Shown: positions 28,423 to 37,292 of the stretch, piece by piece
Layout: each line of letters starts with the position of its first letter
Position numbering within the stretch: the stretch's first letter is position 1
NCBI GenBank assembly: GCA_026981975.1
Contig: JALSHV010000007.1
Span: forward strand, 1-64,000
Source: Aquificaceae bacterium
GTDB lineage: Bacteria; Aquificota; Aquificia; Aquificales; Aquificaceae
DNA: 64,000 bases
Reading direction: 5' to 3'
Made by a program: the position numbers and the translations under genes
Notes under the pieces: generated by a model
What the model saw: the letters and a program-made list of their open reading frames with translations, nothing else
Databases searched by the model: none
What the model was told of the DNA's origin: nothing

Positions 28423-29360
28423 TTCTTTCCCAACCTCTCTAAGATAAGAAATCTTGCAATCATAAGGAGTCCAAAAGAAAGGACAAAGAGTATAAGAGCA
28501 AGGTAATACAGAGAGGATAAGTAAAGATCAGAATCCGCTTCTGTAAATTCATTGGCTATTGCAACTGTTATTGTAGTTAACGGTTCTAAAAGACTCGTAG
28601 GAATTTGATGAACGTTGCCCGTAAGGAAGGCAACCGCCATAGTTTCACCCAACGCACGACCCACTGAAAGCACTGTCCCTCCTAAGATGCCGGGTAGGGA
28701 ATACGGAATTATGACGTCTTTAACAACTTCCCATTTAGTAGCACCTAATCCGTAACACGCTTCCTTTAAAAGAGTCGGCGTCATTTCAAAACTGTCTTTT
28801 ACTATTGCACTCATAAAGGGAATTATCATTATAGAAAGAACAAAGCTGGAAGTTAAGGCATCTACACCGGTAGGAACTCCTTCAAATAACTTACCGATCA
28901 CGGGAACGGAATTAAAGGTTTCCTGAAGAAAAGGTTCTACGTATTCAGCCATCAAGGGAGCTATTACAAAAAGTCCCCACATACCGTATATTATGCTCGG
29001 TATAGCTCCTAGGAGTTCTACAGCAGTAGTGAATACAGGCTTAAGAGCTCTGGGAGATAGTTCAGAAATGAATACAGCTATTCCTACGCTTACAGGTAAG
29101 GCTATTATAGATGCAATAAAAGTAATCAGCAGAGTCCCCGTTATAGCCGGTAGCGCGGAAAAAACTTCCGCTACAGGATCCCAAGTTTTCCCTGTAAGGA
29201 ATTTAAGTATCCCGAATTTCTCAAGAGCTGGCAGAGCTTCAAATACAAGAACACAAAGAGTTACTACAGGAAAGATAAGCCCCACGAAAAGGGAAAAAGC
29301 TCCCAAGGAGGTTTTAACCGACGTCTCTATTAGTTCTTTTTTCTTCACTTTTAAGAACAT
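28404..29360 (-). CDS. pstC: Phosphate ABC transporter permease PstC
   Basis: 318-residue inner-membrane permease with six predicted helices; the EAA loop reads LKEACYGLGATKWEVVKDVI. The central PSIIYGMWGLFVIAP segment is typical of PstC. It begins nine bases after the pstS stop in the pst operon. Confidence 0.95.
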   Translation of the reverse strand: MFLKVKKKELIETSVKTSLGAFSLFVGLIFPVVTLCVLVFEALPALEKFGILKFLTGKTWDPVAEVFSALPAITGTLLITFIASIIALPVSVGIAVFISELSPRALKPVFTTAVELLGAIPSIIYGMWGLFVIAPLMAEYVEPFLQETFNSVPVIGKLFEGVPTGVDALTSSFVLSIMIIPFMSAIVKDSFEMTPTLLKEACYGLGATKWEVVKDVIIPYSLPGILGGTVLSVGRALGETMAVAFLTGNVHQIPTSLLEPLTTITVAIANEFTEADSDLYLSSLYYLALILFVLSFGLLMIARFLILERLGKKWKTNI

Positions 29361-29369
29361 TATATATTT

Positions 29370-30362
29370 TTAAAACCAACCGTGAGCTTTCCAGTAAGAA
29401 CGCACTTTCTCCTTGACTTCTTTCGGTAATGGAACATAGTGTAGTTCTATAGCGATTTTATCTCCTTTCTTGTATGCCCAATCAAAAAATCTTATAACCT
29501 TCTTATTTTTAGAAATAGGATAGTCCTTTGCTATAAGAATAAAAGTAGCACCTGCTATGGGATACGCTTCCTTTCCCTTTTGCCAAGTTAGAACTTCGTA
29601 AAAGTTCTTTGCAGGATCCCACACTGCTCCTGCTGCTGCCGCTTGAAAACTTTTAACGGAAGGTTTAACGAATTTCCCTTCTCGGTTTTCTACAAGAGCT
29701 GTTTTCAGTTTATTTTCAAGTGCAAAGGCAAATTCTACGTAACCTATACTACCTTTAACTCTTTTTATGTAATTCGCTACTCCTTCATTTCCTTTAGCTC
29801 CTATACCCGTGGGCCAGTTTACAGCTTTTCCGTATCCTACCTTTTTCTTCCATTCGGGACAAGCTTTTGAAAGATAGTTGGTAAATATCCAAGTAGTCCC
29901 AGAACCGTCTGATCTTCTGATAACAGCTATTTTTCTATCGGGTAGCTTAATACGAGGGTTGTCCTTTTTTATAAGAGGATCGTTCCAACGAGTGATCTTC
30001 CCAAGGAATATACCACAGATAGCTTTAGAGCTAAGTTTTAAATCCTTCACTGGTAAGTTATAAGAGATAACAACACCACCTATAACGGTTGGAAATTGAG
30101 CCAATTTAAACTTCTCAGCTTCCTCGGGTTTTAAAGGTGCATCGGAAGCTCCAAAGTCAACTGTTCTATTCCTTATTTGTCTTACACCACCACCCGATCC
30201 TATGGGTTGGTAGTTTACCCTTATGCCAGTTTCCTTCTGGTAGAGATAAGCCCACTTGGAATAGAGAGGATAAGGAAAAGTTGCACCTGCGCCGTTTATG
30301 GCTTCTGAAGCACTAACCGCTACTACTGAGATAAACACTCCTGCTAAAAGCGTCTTTTTCAT
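29370..30362 (-). CDS. pstS: Periplasmic phosphate-binding protein PstS
   Basis: Captures phosphate for PstCAB. A signal peptide covers about 1-20. The mature part begins INGAGATFPYPLYSKW, and phosphate-ligand segments are visible: IGSGGGVRQI, VDFGASDAPL and RSDGSGTTWIF. The 330 residues match. A TATAAT (- strand, 30398-30393) and candidate Pho-box repeats lie just upstream, so phosphate control is likely. Confidence 0.96.
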   Translation of the reverse strand: MKKTLLAGVFISVVAVSASEAINGAGATFPYPLYSKWAYLYQKETGIRVNYQPIGSGGGVRQIRNRTVDFGASDAPLKPEEAEKFKLAQFPTVIGGVVISYNLPVKDLKLSSKAICGIFLGKITRWNDPLIKKDNPRIKLPDRKIAVIRRSDGSGTTWIFTNYLSKACPEWKKKVGYGKAVNWPTGIGAKGNEGVANYIKRVKGSIGYVEFAFALENKLKTALVENREGKFVKPSVKSFQAAAAGAVWDPAKNFYEVLTWQKGKEAYPIAGATFILIAKDYPISKNKKVIRFFDWAYKKGDKIAIELHYVPLPKEVKEKVRSYWKAHGWF

Positions 30363-30392
30363 TACCTTTGCCTCCTTAAAGATTTGATTTAG

Positions 30393-30447
30393 ATTATAGA
30401 AGTTCTATTGTTAAGAAAAGGTTAACATTCTGTTTTTAATCTTTAAG
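30393..30447 (-). promoter_or_regulatory. Candidate Pho box and -10 element of the pst operon
   Basis: On the - strand TTAACC and TTAACA recur with an 11-base period (30425-30420 and 30414-30409), followed after ten bases by TATAAT (30398-30393). Two poorer copies (AAAACA, CTTAAA) continue the 11-base phase upstream to 30447. TTAACA is the Bacillus PhoP half-site, and the distance to the -10 box is the one usual for activator-dependent Pho promoters. The same region precedes the divergent kinase gene. Assignment is by pattern only. Confidence 0.5.
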
Positions 30448-30450
30448 ATT

Positions 30451-31398
30451 ATGAACTGGATTTTAGAAAAACTGGAGCTTGGTATTATGGTGCTTGATGA
30501 AGAAGGCAGATTTTCTTATGTGAACAGTTTTTGTATAGAAAGGGAGATATCTTTAGCGGATTTTATGAAGAAGAAATACTACGAGGTTCTCAGAAGCCTT
30601 GAGTTTATAACAGCTGTTTCCGGATTCCTTGAAGGAAAAGAAGAAGAAGTAGTAGTGGAGTATAAAGGGCGTATTTATAGAATAAAGCCTTTAAGAGATT
30701 CCTCCTTGGTCCTTCAAGTTGAAGATATAACCGAACTTACAAAGATGAAAAAAATCCAAAAGGAATTCGTTGCCTCTGTGAGTCACGAATTAAGCACACC
30801 TGTAACAGCGTTAAAAGGTCTGTTGGAAACTGCACTTTCAACACCTGAAGCCAACAGAGAATTATTAGAGAGAGCTTTAAAGAGAGCGGAAGAACTTGAA
30901 AAACTTATCAAAACTGTAAAGTTTTTTATACTTGTGGAATCTGAACCTATAAAGGTAAGAGAAGAAATTTGTCTTGGAGAACTATTTGAAAATATTCTCA
31001 AGGATCTGGAAGAGAACGTGAAAAGTAAAAGATTAAAAGTAGTAAAAGATATTATCTCTATAAGAATAAAAGCAAACAGGGAAAGACTTTATATGCTCTT
31101 TAGAAACATAGTTGAAAACGCAATCAAGTATAACCGAGAAGGAGGACGTATTTTCATAACCCTAAGGGAAACTTCGGGGAATATTGTTGCGGAGATAAGG
31201 GATACAGGTAGGGGTATAAAAAGGGAAATTTTACCTTTTGTATTTGAGCCTTTCTTCAAAGAAGGTGAAGAGAAGGGCATGGGACTTGGTCTTGCAATAA
31301 GCAAAAAAATAGCAGAATCCTTAGGAGCTGATATTGAAATCAGCAGTTCTCAAGGGGTTGGAACAAAAGTGAAAGTTACCTTTAAAATGTTGCACTAA
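30451..31398 (+). CDS. Soluble PhoR-like sensor histidine kinase
   Basis: 315 residues. The N-terminus (about 1-90) resembles a PAS domain (LGIMVLDEEGRFSYVNSF). The H box is VSHELSTPVTALKGLL (phospho-His about 112). The catalytic domain shows the N box NIVENAIKYN, G1 IRDTGRGI, an F box with PFFKEG, and G2 GMGLGLAISK. No membrane helix is seen, unlike typical PhoR, so it would sense from the cytoplasm. It diverges from pstS, suggesting phosphate signalling. No response-regulator gene is in the window. Confidence 0.88.
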   Translation: MNWILEKLELGIMVLDEEGRFSYVNSFCIEREISLADFMKKKYYEVLRSLEFITAVSGFLEGKEEEVVVEYKGRIYRIKPLRDSSLVLQVEDITELTKMKKIQKEFVASVSHELSTPVTALKGLLETALSTPEANRELLERALKRAEELEKLIKTVKFFILVESEPIKVREEICLGELFENILKDLEENVKSKRLKVVKDIISIRIKANRERLYMLFRNIVENAIKYNREGGRIFITLRETSGNIVAEIRDTGRGIKREILPFVFEPFFKEGEEKGMGLGLAISKKIAESLGADIEISSSQGVGTKVKVTFKMLH

Positions 31399-31405
31399 CT
31401 TGTGC

Positions 31406-31434
31406 TTGACAAAACAATTTTGAGATTGTATCTT
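31406..31434 (+). promoter_or_regulatory. Near-consensus promoter of feoA
   Basis: TTGACA at 31406-31411 and TATCTT at 31429-31434 are separated by exactly 17 bases. The start codon follows after 29 bases with a GGAGG site at 31452-31456. This is the best sigma-70-type promoter I see in the window. Confidence 0.75.
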
Positions 31435-31463
31435 AATATCAGAGTTTATCGGAGGATAGAACT

Positions 31464-31679
31464 ATGGGAATAGAAACGGTGAACTTAGGTGCAGAGTTTA
31501 CAGTGAAGTTTTTAAAGGAGAAAACCAATCCTGTTATAAGAAAGCTCTCCGCAATGGGACTTAAGGAAGGAAGTAGAGTAAAGTTACTTCTAAAAAACGG
31601 TAGGGTTTATCTTCTTCGTTTAAACAACTCAAGACTTATAATAGATAAAGATTTAGCTAAATACATAGAAGTTGCTTAA
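31464..31679 (+). CDS. feoA: Ferrous iron transport accessory protein
   Basis: 71-residue SH3-like FeoA. Family features: LSAMGLKEGSRVKLLLKNGRVYLLRLNNSRLIIDKDLAKYI pattern, split here as IRKLSAMGLKEGSRVKLL at about 25-42 and a C-terminal strand with the RLIIDK loop. It modulates the FeoB channel. GGAGG lies seven bases before the ATG. Confidence 0.94.
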   Translation: MGIETVNLGAEFTVKFLKEKTNPVIRKLSAMGLKEGSRVKLLLKNGRVYLLRLNNSRLIIDKDLAKYIEVA

Positions 31680-31725
31680 AGATTATAGATGATGAAAACT
31701 GAGGTTTTAGAAACACTATAGTTGA

Positions 31726-31746
31726 TATTGATTTTCATATTCAATA
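31726..31746. promoter_or_regulatory. Inverted repeat just before feoB, possible metal-regulator site
   Basis: TATTGA and TCAATA flank nine bases, giving a 21-base inverted repeat that ends three bases before the feoB ATG. Its size and A/T-rich dyad resemble ferric-uptake-regulator operators, but the sequence is not the Fur consensus. TATAGT at 31717-31722 could be a -10 box for a separate feoB transcript. No Shine-Dalgarno sequence precedes feoB. Confidence 0.35.
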
Positions 31747-31749
31747 ATC

Positions 31750-33831
31750 ATGAAAAAGAGTATAAAAGTTGCCTTAGCTGGAAATCCTAACGTAGGTAAG
31801 ACTACTGTATTGAACAAATTAGCGGGAACCGCTCTTAAGGTAGGTAATTGGCCCGGTGTTACTGTAGAGAAAAAAGAAGCTTTTGTCAAAGTAAAGGATT
31901 ACACCCTTCATTTTGTTGATTTACCCGGTATATATACATTAGATCCTATCTCTGAAGATGAAAAAATAGCTGTAAATTTTATAAAAAATGAAAAACCAGA
32001 TGTTATTCTTAACATAGTTGATACTCCAAATCTGGAAAGGAATTTACTTTTAACCACTGAATTATTGGAATTCGGTATTCCTCTTATACTCGTCTTGAAT
32101 ATGACTGATGAGGCAGAAAGAATAGGTATGGATATAGACTCTGACAGAATAGAAGAACTTTTAAAGGTTAAAGTGGTTAAGACCGTTGGAAGAACAGGAA
32201 AGGGAATTGATAAAATCATTCCTCTTCTTGTGGAGATATATGAAAAAGGAAAAACACCTAATTCTGTAAACTACAGTCCCGCCTTTGAAGAGGCTCTACG
32301 TGAAGTGAGTAAACGTTATCCAAAAGCAAATAAGCATTTAAAAATAGAACTTCTTTCAAAGTCACAGGAATTTAAAAGTCTAAAAGAAGAGCTTGAAAAG
32401 AAATTCGGTAAAAGTATACAGGAAATCGTAGCAGATGAACGTTATGCCTTCGCTCACGGACTTTACTCCGAAGTTCTGAAAAGAAGTGGGAGCGTCTCAA
32501 GGGATATAACTGATACAATAGATAAATTAGTTCTTCACCCTTTTGCAGGTTTCTTAGTGTTCATAGGGGTGGTTTACTTAACTTTTAAAATTGCCTTTGA
32601 TTTTTCTTCACCTTTTGTTGATTGGATTGATAGTTTCATAAATGATTTCCTGTCACCCTTAAGTTATAACTTTCTTGAAACACTACCTCTACCTGTGTGG
32701 TTTCAAAGATTCTTCTCTGAAGCGGTAATAGGCGGTGTTGGTTTTGTCCTGACCTTTACTCCTCTTATAGGTTCCCTTTATTTTTTAATAACCTTTTTGG
32801 AAATGTCAGGTTATATTCCGAGAGTTGCCTTTCTTATGGACAGATTTATGCATAAGCTCGGAGTTCACGGAAGAAGCGTTATTCCTCTTATATTAGGGTT
32901 CGGCTGTAATGTGCCGGCTATTATAGCTACAAGAACGATGGAATCTACTAGAGACAAGATTCTTGTTACAGTGATGATTCCTTTTATGAGTTGTCCTGCT
33001 CGCTTGGTTGTTTTTGCCTTTTTTATTTCTTTATTTTTTAAAGACAACCCTGCCATTATCTTAACCTTTTTGTATATTTTAGGTATTTTCATAGCTCTTA
33101 TTACTGCTTTTGTTCTGCGGAAAACACTTTATAGAGGAGTCCTTTCTCATTTTGTTATGGAATTGCCTCCTTATAGACTGCCTTCCATTAAATCTGTATT
33201 CACCATAACTTGGGCTCATCTTAAGGATTTCCTTTACAGAGCGGGAACGCTTATATTTGGAGCGTCCCTTTTGATATGGCTTCTTCTTAACAGTCCACCG
33301 GGAGTGAAAAATCCGTCTGAGAGTATCGCGGCACTTATCGGGAAATCCCTTGTTCCTGTTTTTGAACCTATAGGTATAAGTGATTGGAGAGCTACAACTT
33401 CTTTGATCCCCGCCTTTTTAGCACGTGAAATTGCGCTTAGTTCAATGGGAACTATATACACAGCTACGGAAGATATCCAGAGGAAAGAGGATTTTAAAAT
33501 AGTTGAAGCTTCCGTAGAACAATTAAAAGCATTTGCAGAGGCTACTTTTGAAGCTGTTAGATCTATTTTTACTTTAAAAATAACCACCTTTGAAGTAGAA
33601 GAAGAAGAAGATTCTTTAAGGGAAATTTTAAGGGAAAAGTTCAATCCAGCTTCCGCTTTATCCTTTATGATTTTTATTCTTCTATACACCTCTTGCTTAG
33701 GAACTTTTGCGGTTATGATGCGTGAAATTGGTAGGATTAAAGCTTTTTTATTTCTTATTTACAGTTTTTTTATAGCTTGGCTTACTTCTTTTGTAGTTTA
33801 CAGATTTTATCTTTTTTTAGTTTCTATTTAA
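31750..33831 (+). CDS. feoB: Ferrous iron transporter FeoB
   Basis: 693-residue Fe2+ transporter. The N-terminal G domain has G1 GNPNVGKTT (about 11-19), G3 DLPGIYTL and G4 NMTDEAE. A helical guanine-dissociation-like region follows to about 250. The membrane part contains the two inverted Gate regions (GFVLTFTPLIGSLYFLI and GFGCNVPAIIATRTM, with the CxxP-like GCNVP). It overlaps the opposite gspM-like gene by eight bases. No FeoC gene is seen. Confidence 0.96.
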   Translation: MKKSIKVALAGNPNVGKTTVLNKLAGTALKVGNWPGVTVEKKEAFVKVKDYTLHFVDLPGIYTLDPISEDEKIAVNFIKNEKPDVILNIVDTPNLERNLLLTTELLEFGIPLILVLNMTDEAERIGMDIDSDRIEELLKVKVVKTVGRTGKGIDKIIPLLVEIYEKGKTPNSVNYSPAFEEALREVSKRYPKANKHLKIELLSKSQEFKSLKEELEKKFGKSIQEIVADERYAFAHGLYSEVLKRSGSVSRDITDTIDKLVLHPFAGFLVFIGVVYLTFKIAFDFSSPFVDWIDSFINDFLSPLSYNFLETLPLPVWFQRFFSEAVIGGVGFVLTFTPLIGSLYFLITFLEMSGYIPRVAFLMDRFMHKLGVHGRSVIPLILGFGCNVPAIIATRTMESTRDKILVTVMIPFMSCPARLVVFAFFISLFFKDNPAIILTFLYILGIFIALITAFVLRKTLYRGVLSHFVMELPPYRLPSIKSVFTITWAHLKDFLYRAGTLIFGASLLIWLLLNSPPGVKNPSESIAALIGKSLVPVFEPIGISDWRATTSLIPAFLAREIALSSMGTIYTATEDIQRKEDFKIVEASVEQLKAFAEATFEAVRSIFTLKITTFEVEEEEDSLREILREKFNPASALSFMIFILLYTSCLGTFAVMMREIGRIKAFLFLIYSFFIAWLTSFVVYRFYLFLVSI

Positions 33832-34222
33832 AAACTATTCTAACTTCAAAGAGTCCTTTACCTGTATTATCTACTGCACTAAAACTTACTATTTCGTATT
33901 GCTTTTCAAGGAGGAGAATTATATAGGGTATACGATTCCAGTGAAGATTTTTTAAAGTTACTTCTACTCCTGAATCTGTTCTGTAAATTGCCTTTATATT
34001 AAGTCCCAAATTTTTTAGTTTTTCTTCAATTTCAGCTTCTTGAGCAGGTTTTTTCAAATCACGCGGAGCGTTTTTTAGTTTAAAAAGAAACTCCTTGTGT
34101 TTGAAATATTCCCTTGTTACCTTATCCCTGAATTCTGCTAGTATAGGCAGTGTATATATTACATAAAAAAGAGTAAGTCCTATTATCAAAATACGCACAT
34201 GCAATTTATTTAAGTATCTCAT
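33824..34222 (-). CDS. GspM/PilO-like membrane protein
   Basis: 132 residues: one N-terminal membrane helix (ILIIGLTLFYVIYTLPIL), a short coiled coil at about 30-75 and a C-terminal ferredoxin-like domain (IKAIYRTDSGVEVTLKNL). This outline and its position directly after a GspL-like gene (four-base ATGA overlap) point to GspM or PilO of a type II secretion or type IV pilus inner-membrane platform. Sequence motifs alone would not identify it. Confidence 0.6.
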   Translation of the reverse strand: MRYLNKLHVRILIIGLTLFYVIYTLPILAEFRDKVTREYFKHKEFLFKLKNAPRDLKKPAQEAEIEEKLKNLGLNIKAIYRTDSGVEVTLKNLHWNRIPYIILLLEKQYEIVSFSAVDNTGKGLFEVRIVFK

Positions 34223-35382
34223 TTTACTTCAATCTCAAATTCGTAACCACCTTCTTTAAGTTTCTTTAGTTTCTTTATCTCCAATGCGGATAGATTTTCC
34301 TTGCTTTTTGCTTCACCTTCTATCCTCAATATGTTTTTTTCATAGTGAATTTTGTATATTTTTATTCCTTCTTCAAGATAAGGGGCTAACATCAGAAACT
34401 TTTCCGTTAGTGGAAATTGCTTTTTTTCTACTATGCTTTTGACTTGATCTCTCACAGCTATAGGAGGAAGTTCAGGAAAAACTTTTTTAAATTCTCTTTT
34501 TTCAATTTCTCTTATACTTTTTACAATACGTTTCTCTAATAAGTGAATAGCTACATTAGAAAGAAGGAAAAGAACAAAAGAAAAGCCTGCCACCGCAGCA
34601 ATCCACTTTATTTCCTTAGATGAAAGTTCATCTCTTCTGAAATCTGGAGAACAATCCCTATATATGTATTTAAGTGAAGCTCCGAAGGCACTGTTCAGTT
34701 CAGGATCAACATACGGGTTTTTTAATGGTTTTCCTATATAACTTTCTATCCCCTTGAGTTTGCTGAGTCCTCCGCTTAAAAGAACTTTTTCTTCTTTTAA
34801 ATTTTTGTTAAGAGATTGTAGTATTTTTTCAAAAGCGGTTCGCACTTGCGGATTTGCAACCCCTTCTTTAAACTTAATGTCTCTGGCTTCCTCCTTTGTT
34901 ATTCCCAACTTAGAAGAGACGAAATCCTCTATAAAATCACCACCCTTTAGAACCACCCTGTAGGATATAAGCTCTCCATCTCTTATTTCAACTAATGTTG
35001 TTTTAGCTTTGCCAAGATCTAACACAAAGCAATCTTTTTCCTTCAAAACCTTAGAAAGTCTTGCCAGTGCAAATACTTCAGCATCAAGAGCATAAAAGTC
35101 CTCAGGTGGCAAAAACTTCCTGAAAATAGTAAGACAGTATTTACCCTCTTCAAGTCTGACATCCCAAAGAGCATCACCGAATTTTTCTTCAATTTCAATA
35201 CTTAAAAATCTTCTCAGATCTTGAAGATCCTTTATATCAGTTTCTTCCTTCTTTACAAAGCTTAAACTGGAAGGAATTACGTATATTTTTCTACCGACTC
35301 TACCGGAAGGTTTCCACTCCCTTTTGAAGAAGGAATACTCAATACTATAAGTTTTACCCTTATCCACACCAGTATATCTCAC
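34219..35382 (-). CDS. GspL-like type II secretion/pilus platform protein
   Basis: 387 residues. The N-terminal 240 have an actin-like ATPase fold as in GspL/PilM (CFVLDLGKAKTTLVEI, LLSGGLSKLKGIESYIGKP). One membrane helix lies at about 253-272, and a C-terminal periplasmic ferredoxin-like domain follows as in PilN/GspL. So it is a PilM-PilN-type fusion. Start GTG 35382 has no Shine-Dalgarno sequence; TAATAT on this strand ends seven bases before it. The other secretion genes are not in this window. Confidence 0.72.
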   Translation of the reverse strand: MRYTGVDKGKTYSIEYSFFKREWKPSGRVGRKIYVIPSSLSFVKKEETDIKDLQDLRRFLSIEIEEKFGDALWDVRLEEGKYCLTIFRKFLPPEDFYALDAEVFALARLSKVLKEKDCFVLDLGKAKTTLVEIRDGELISYRVVLKGGDFIEDFVSSKLGITKEEARDIKFKEGVANPQVRTAFEKILQSLNKNLKEEKVLLSGGLSKLKGIESYIGKPLKNPYVDPELNSAFGASLKYIYRDCSPDFRRDELSSKEIKWIAAVAGFSFVLFLLSNVAIHLLEKRIVKSIREIEKREFKKVFPELPPIAVRDQVKSIVEKKQFPLTEKFLMLAPYLEEGIKIYKIHYEKNILRIEGEAKSKENLSALEIKKLKKLKEGGYEFEIEVK

Positions 35383-35517
35383 CTTACAAATATTACTATC
35401 GCTCGAAGGGTAATTTCAAAACATACTGCTGTGAATAAGCTTTACTTGCATACACTTCTTAATGGTAAAATGTCATTTACTAAGTTTATAGCTTTAAATC
35501 TCGTCAGGAGGGCGACG

Positions 35518-36279
35518 ATGGGAGGTAAGTTGATTTACGAATCTGTAAATCATAAGGTATATCTCTTTGAGGAACTAACACCCGCAAGTGCGGTGCAAGC
35601 TAATCAATACCTGATCATTCACAGAAATGAGGCTATTCTTTTAGATCCAGGAGGGCATAAAGTTCAATCTAAGCTATACTCCGATATATGCTCTATTTTC
35701 AGACCTAAGGGAATAAAGTATATTTTCCTATCCCATCAAGATCCCGATGTAGTAGCTGGTATTAACTACTGGCTTATGACTACTCCCGCTGTGGCGTATA
35801 TATCAGAACTCTGGGTGCGTTTTCTACCGCACTTTGGTTTAGACTCTAAGATGGAGGGTAGAGTGAAAACTATAGGGGATAAAGGATTGCGCCTTATCTT
35901 AGGCGGTGATTGTGAGTTACAGATATTGCCCGCTCACTTTCTTCATTCTCCGGGCAACTTCCAACTTTACGATCCTGTTTCCAAAATTCTGTTTTCGGGA
36001 GACCTAGGTGCTTCTCTTGGACAGGACTATTTTTTTGTCAAGGATTTTGATTCCCATATTCGCTACATAGAGAAGTTCCATAAAAGGTATATGGCTTCAA
36101 ATAGAGCTATGCGTGCCTGGGTGCAGGCAATAAGACACTTAGAAGTGGACGCTATAGCTCCCCAGCACGGGGCTCTTTTCATGGGAAAGGATCTCGTTGA
36201 TAGGTTTCTTCAGTGGGCGGAGAATCTTGAATGTGGAGTTGATCTGATCTCTGAGAGGGATTATATTTTATCCTCATGA
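35518..36279 (+). CDS. Diiron MBL-fold protein (flavodiiron-like, oxygen/redox)
   Basis: 253 residues, metallo-beta-lactamase fold without the flavodoxin domain of flavodiiron proteins. Metal-ligand segments: SHQDPDVVAG (HxDxD; flavodiiron proteins usually have HxExD), PAHFLHSPGN, FSGDLGAS and PQHG. This set resembles oxygen-binding diiron proteins. The start is ATG 35518, five bases after AGGAGGGC; the frame extends 29 codons further upstream without a site. It overlaps the SCO-like gene by four bases (ATGA), linking it with copper/oxygen metabolism. Confidence 0.82.
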   Translation: MGGKLIYESVNHKVYLFEELTPASAVQANQYLIIHRNEAILLDPGGHKVQSKLYSDICSIFRPKGIKYIFLSHQDPDVVAGINYWLMTTPAVAYISELWVRFLPHFGLDSKMEGRVKTIGDKGLRLILGGDCELQILPAHFLHSPGNFQLYDPVSKILFSGDLGASLGQDYFFVKDFDSHIRYIEKFHKRYMASNRAMRAWVQAIRHLEVDAIAPQHGALFMGKDLVDRFLQWAENLECGVDLISERDYILSS

Positions 36280-36857
36280 GAATTCTTAAGTTAGTAATCA
36301 TTTCCTTGCTTTTGACAACAATTTTATCTTGTGAAAAAAAAGAAAAATTTAACGGAACTCTTTACGATAAACCCGCTCCTGAATTCTGCCTTAAAAGTTG
36401 GAAAGAAGGAAAGGAGGAAAAGCTGTGCCTTTCTGATTTTAAGGATAAAGTAGTTCTTATCTTTTTTGGCTACACCCACTGTCCTGATGTGTGTCCCGCT
36501 GCTTTGCAGGTGCTTGCAAAAACCTTAGAACTTACACCCGAAAGAGATAGAAAAAAAATACAAGTTTTGTTTATAACCGTAGATCCGGAAAGGGATACAC
36601 CTGAAATAAGTCAGCGCTATGCGGAATACTTCCACAAATCTTTCATAGGCTTGAGCGGTTCTTCAGAAGACATTAAAAGGATTGCCAAAGACTACATGGT
36701 TTACTACAGCAAAACTGAAAGTGATTCAAAGGGAGGGTATTTAGTAGATCATACAGCACTTATATACCTTATCCATAAAGGAAAGTTAAAACTGATTTAT
36801 CCCAGTGTCAGGCAAAAACCTGATCTAATAGCTGAGGATCTGAAGAAGCTCTTATAG
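36276..36857 (+). CDS. SCO1/SenC-family copper chaperone lipoprotein
   Basis: Delivers copper to the CuA or CuB site of cytochrome oxidase. The N-terminal lipobox is TTILSC (Cys about 19). The thioredoxin-like fold carries the copper ligands CPDVC at about 72-76 and the distal His in VDHTALIY at about 165. The 193 residues are typical. It sits between a diiron protein and PCuAC, an arrangement that supports oxidase maturation. Confidence 0.93.
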   Translation: MRILKLVIISLLLTTILSCEKKEKFNGTLYDKPAPEFCLKSWKEGKEEKLCLSDFKDKVVLIFFGYTHCPDVCPAALQVLAKTLELTPERDRKKIQVLFITVDPERDTPEISQRYAEYFHKSFIGLSGSSEDIKRIAKDYMVYYSKTESDSKGGYLVDHTALIYLIHKGKLKLIYPSVRQKPDLIAEDLKKLL

Positions 36858-36866
36858 GAGGCTAAT

Positions 36867-37292
36867 ATGGGTTTTGTTCTTCTCATTTTTACTATCCTGA
36901 GCTTGAGTTTTTCCCAACCGAATATAGTTATTGAGGATCTATGGGTGCGGGAAGTCCCTCCTGTTTCTACTATGAGCGCTGCTTTTTTGAAAATAAAGAA
37001 CACTGGAGATGAAGAGGATTATTTGATAAAAGTGGAAAGTGAAATTGCGGAAATTGCAGAAATCCATATATCCTCAGTAAAGGAAGGCATTATTAGAATG
37101 AGAAGAGTGAAAGAAGTAATAATTCCCCCTGGTCAGACGGTTACTTTCAAGCCAATGGGTATGCATGTGATGTTAATAAACTTGAAAAAAACTCTTCGTG
37201 AAGGAGAAAAAGTTAAGTTAAAATTTGTGTTCCGCAAAAGTGGAAGTATAATTGCTGAAGGAACTGTGCGCAAGGGTAGATCTGTGCGTTGA
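36867..37292 (+). CDS. Periplasmic copper chaperone PCuAC family
   Basis: 141 residues with a signal peptide (about 1-17). It has the Cu(I)-binding pattern of His and Met residues seen in PCuAC proteins: EIHISSVKEGIIRMRRV, then KPMGMHVML, that is, H...M...HxM spacing. It works with SCO proteins to load CuA. GGAGG lies seven bases before the ATG. The next gene starts within its stop codon (TGATG). Confidence 0.93.
   Translation: MGFVLLIFTILSLSFSQPNIVIEDLWVREVPPVSTMSAAFLKIKNTGDEEDYLIKVESEIAEIAEIHISSVKEGIIRMRRVKEVIIPPGQTVTFKPMGMHVMLINLKKTLREGEKVKLKFVFRKSGSIIAEGTVRKGRSVR

Noticed and set aside
33234-33689. 151-codon frame on the - strand inside feoB
   Set aside because: Composition is Ser/Lys/Ile-rich without domains, and it lies wholly inside the conserved FeoB membrane region.
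35431-35517. 29-codon N-terminal extension of the diiron MBL protein
   Set aside because: AGGAGGGC lies just before the ATG at 35518, and the extension has no family similarity.
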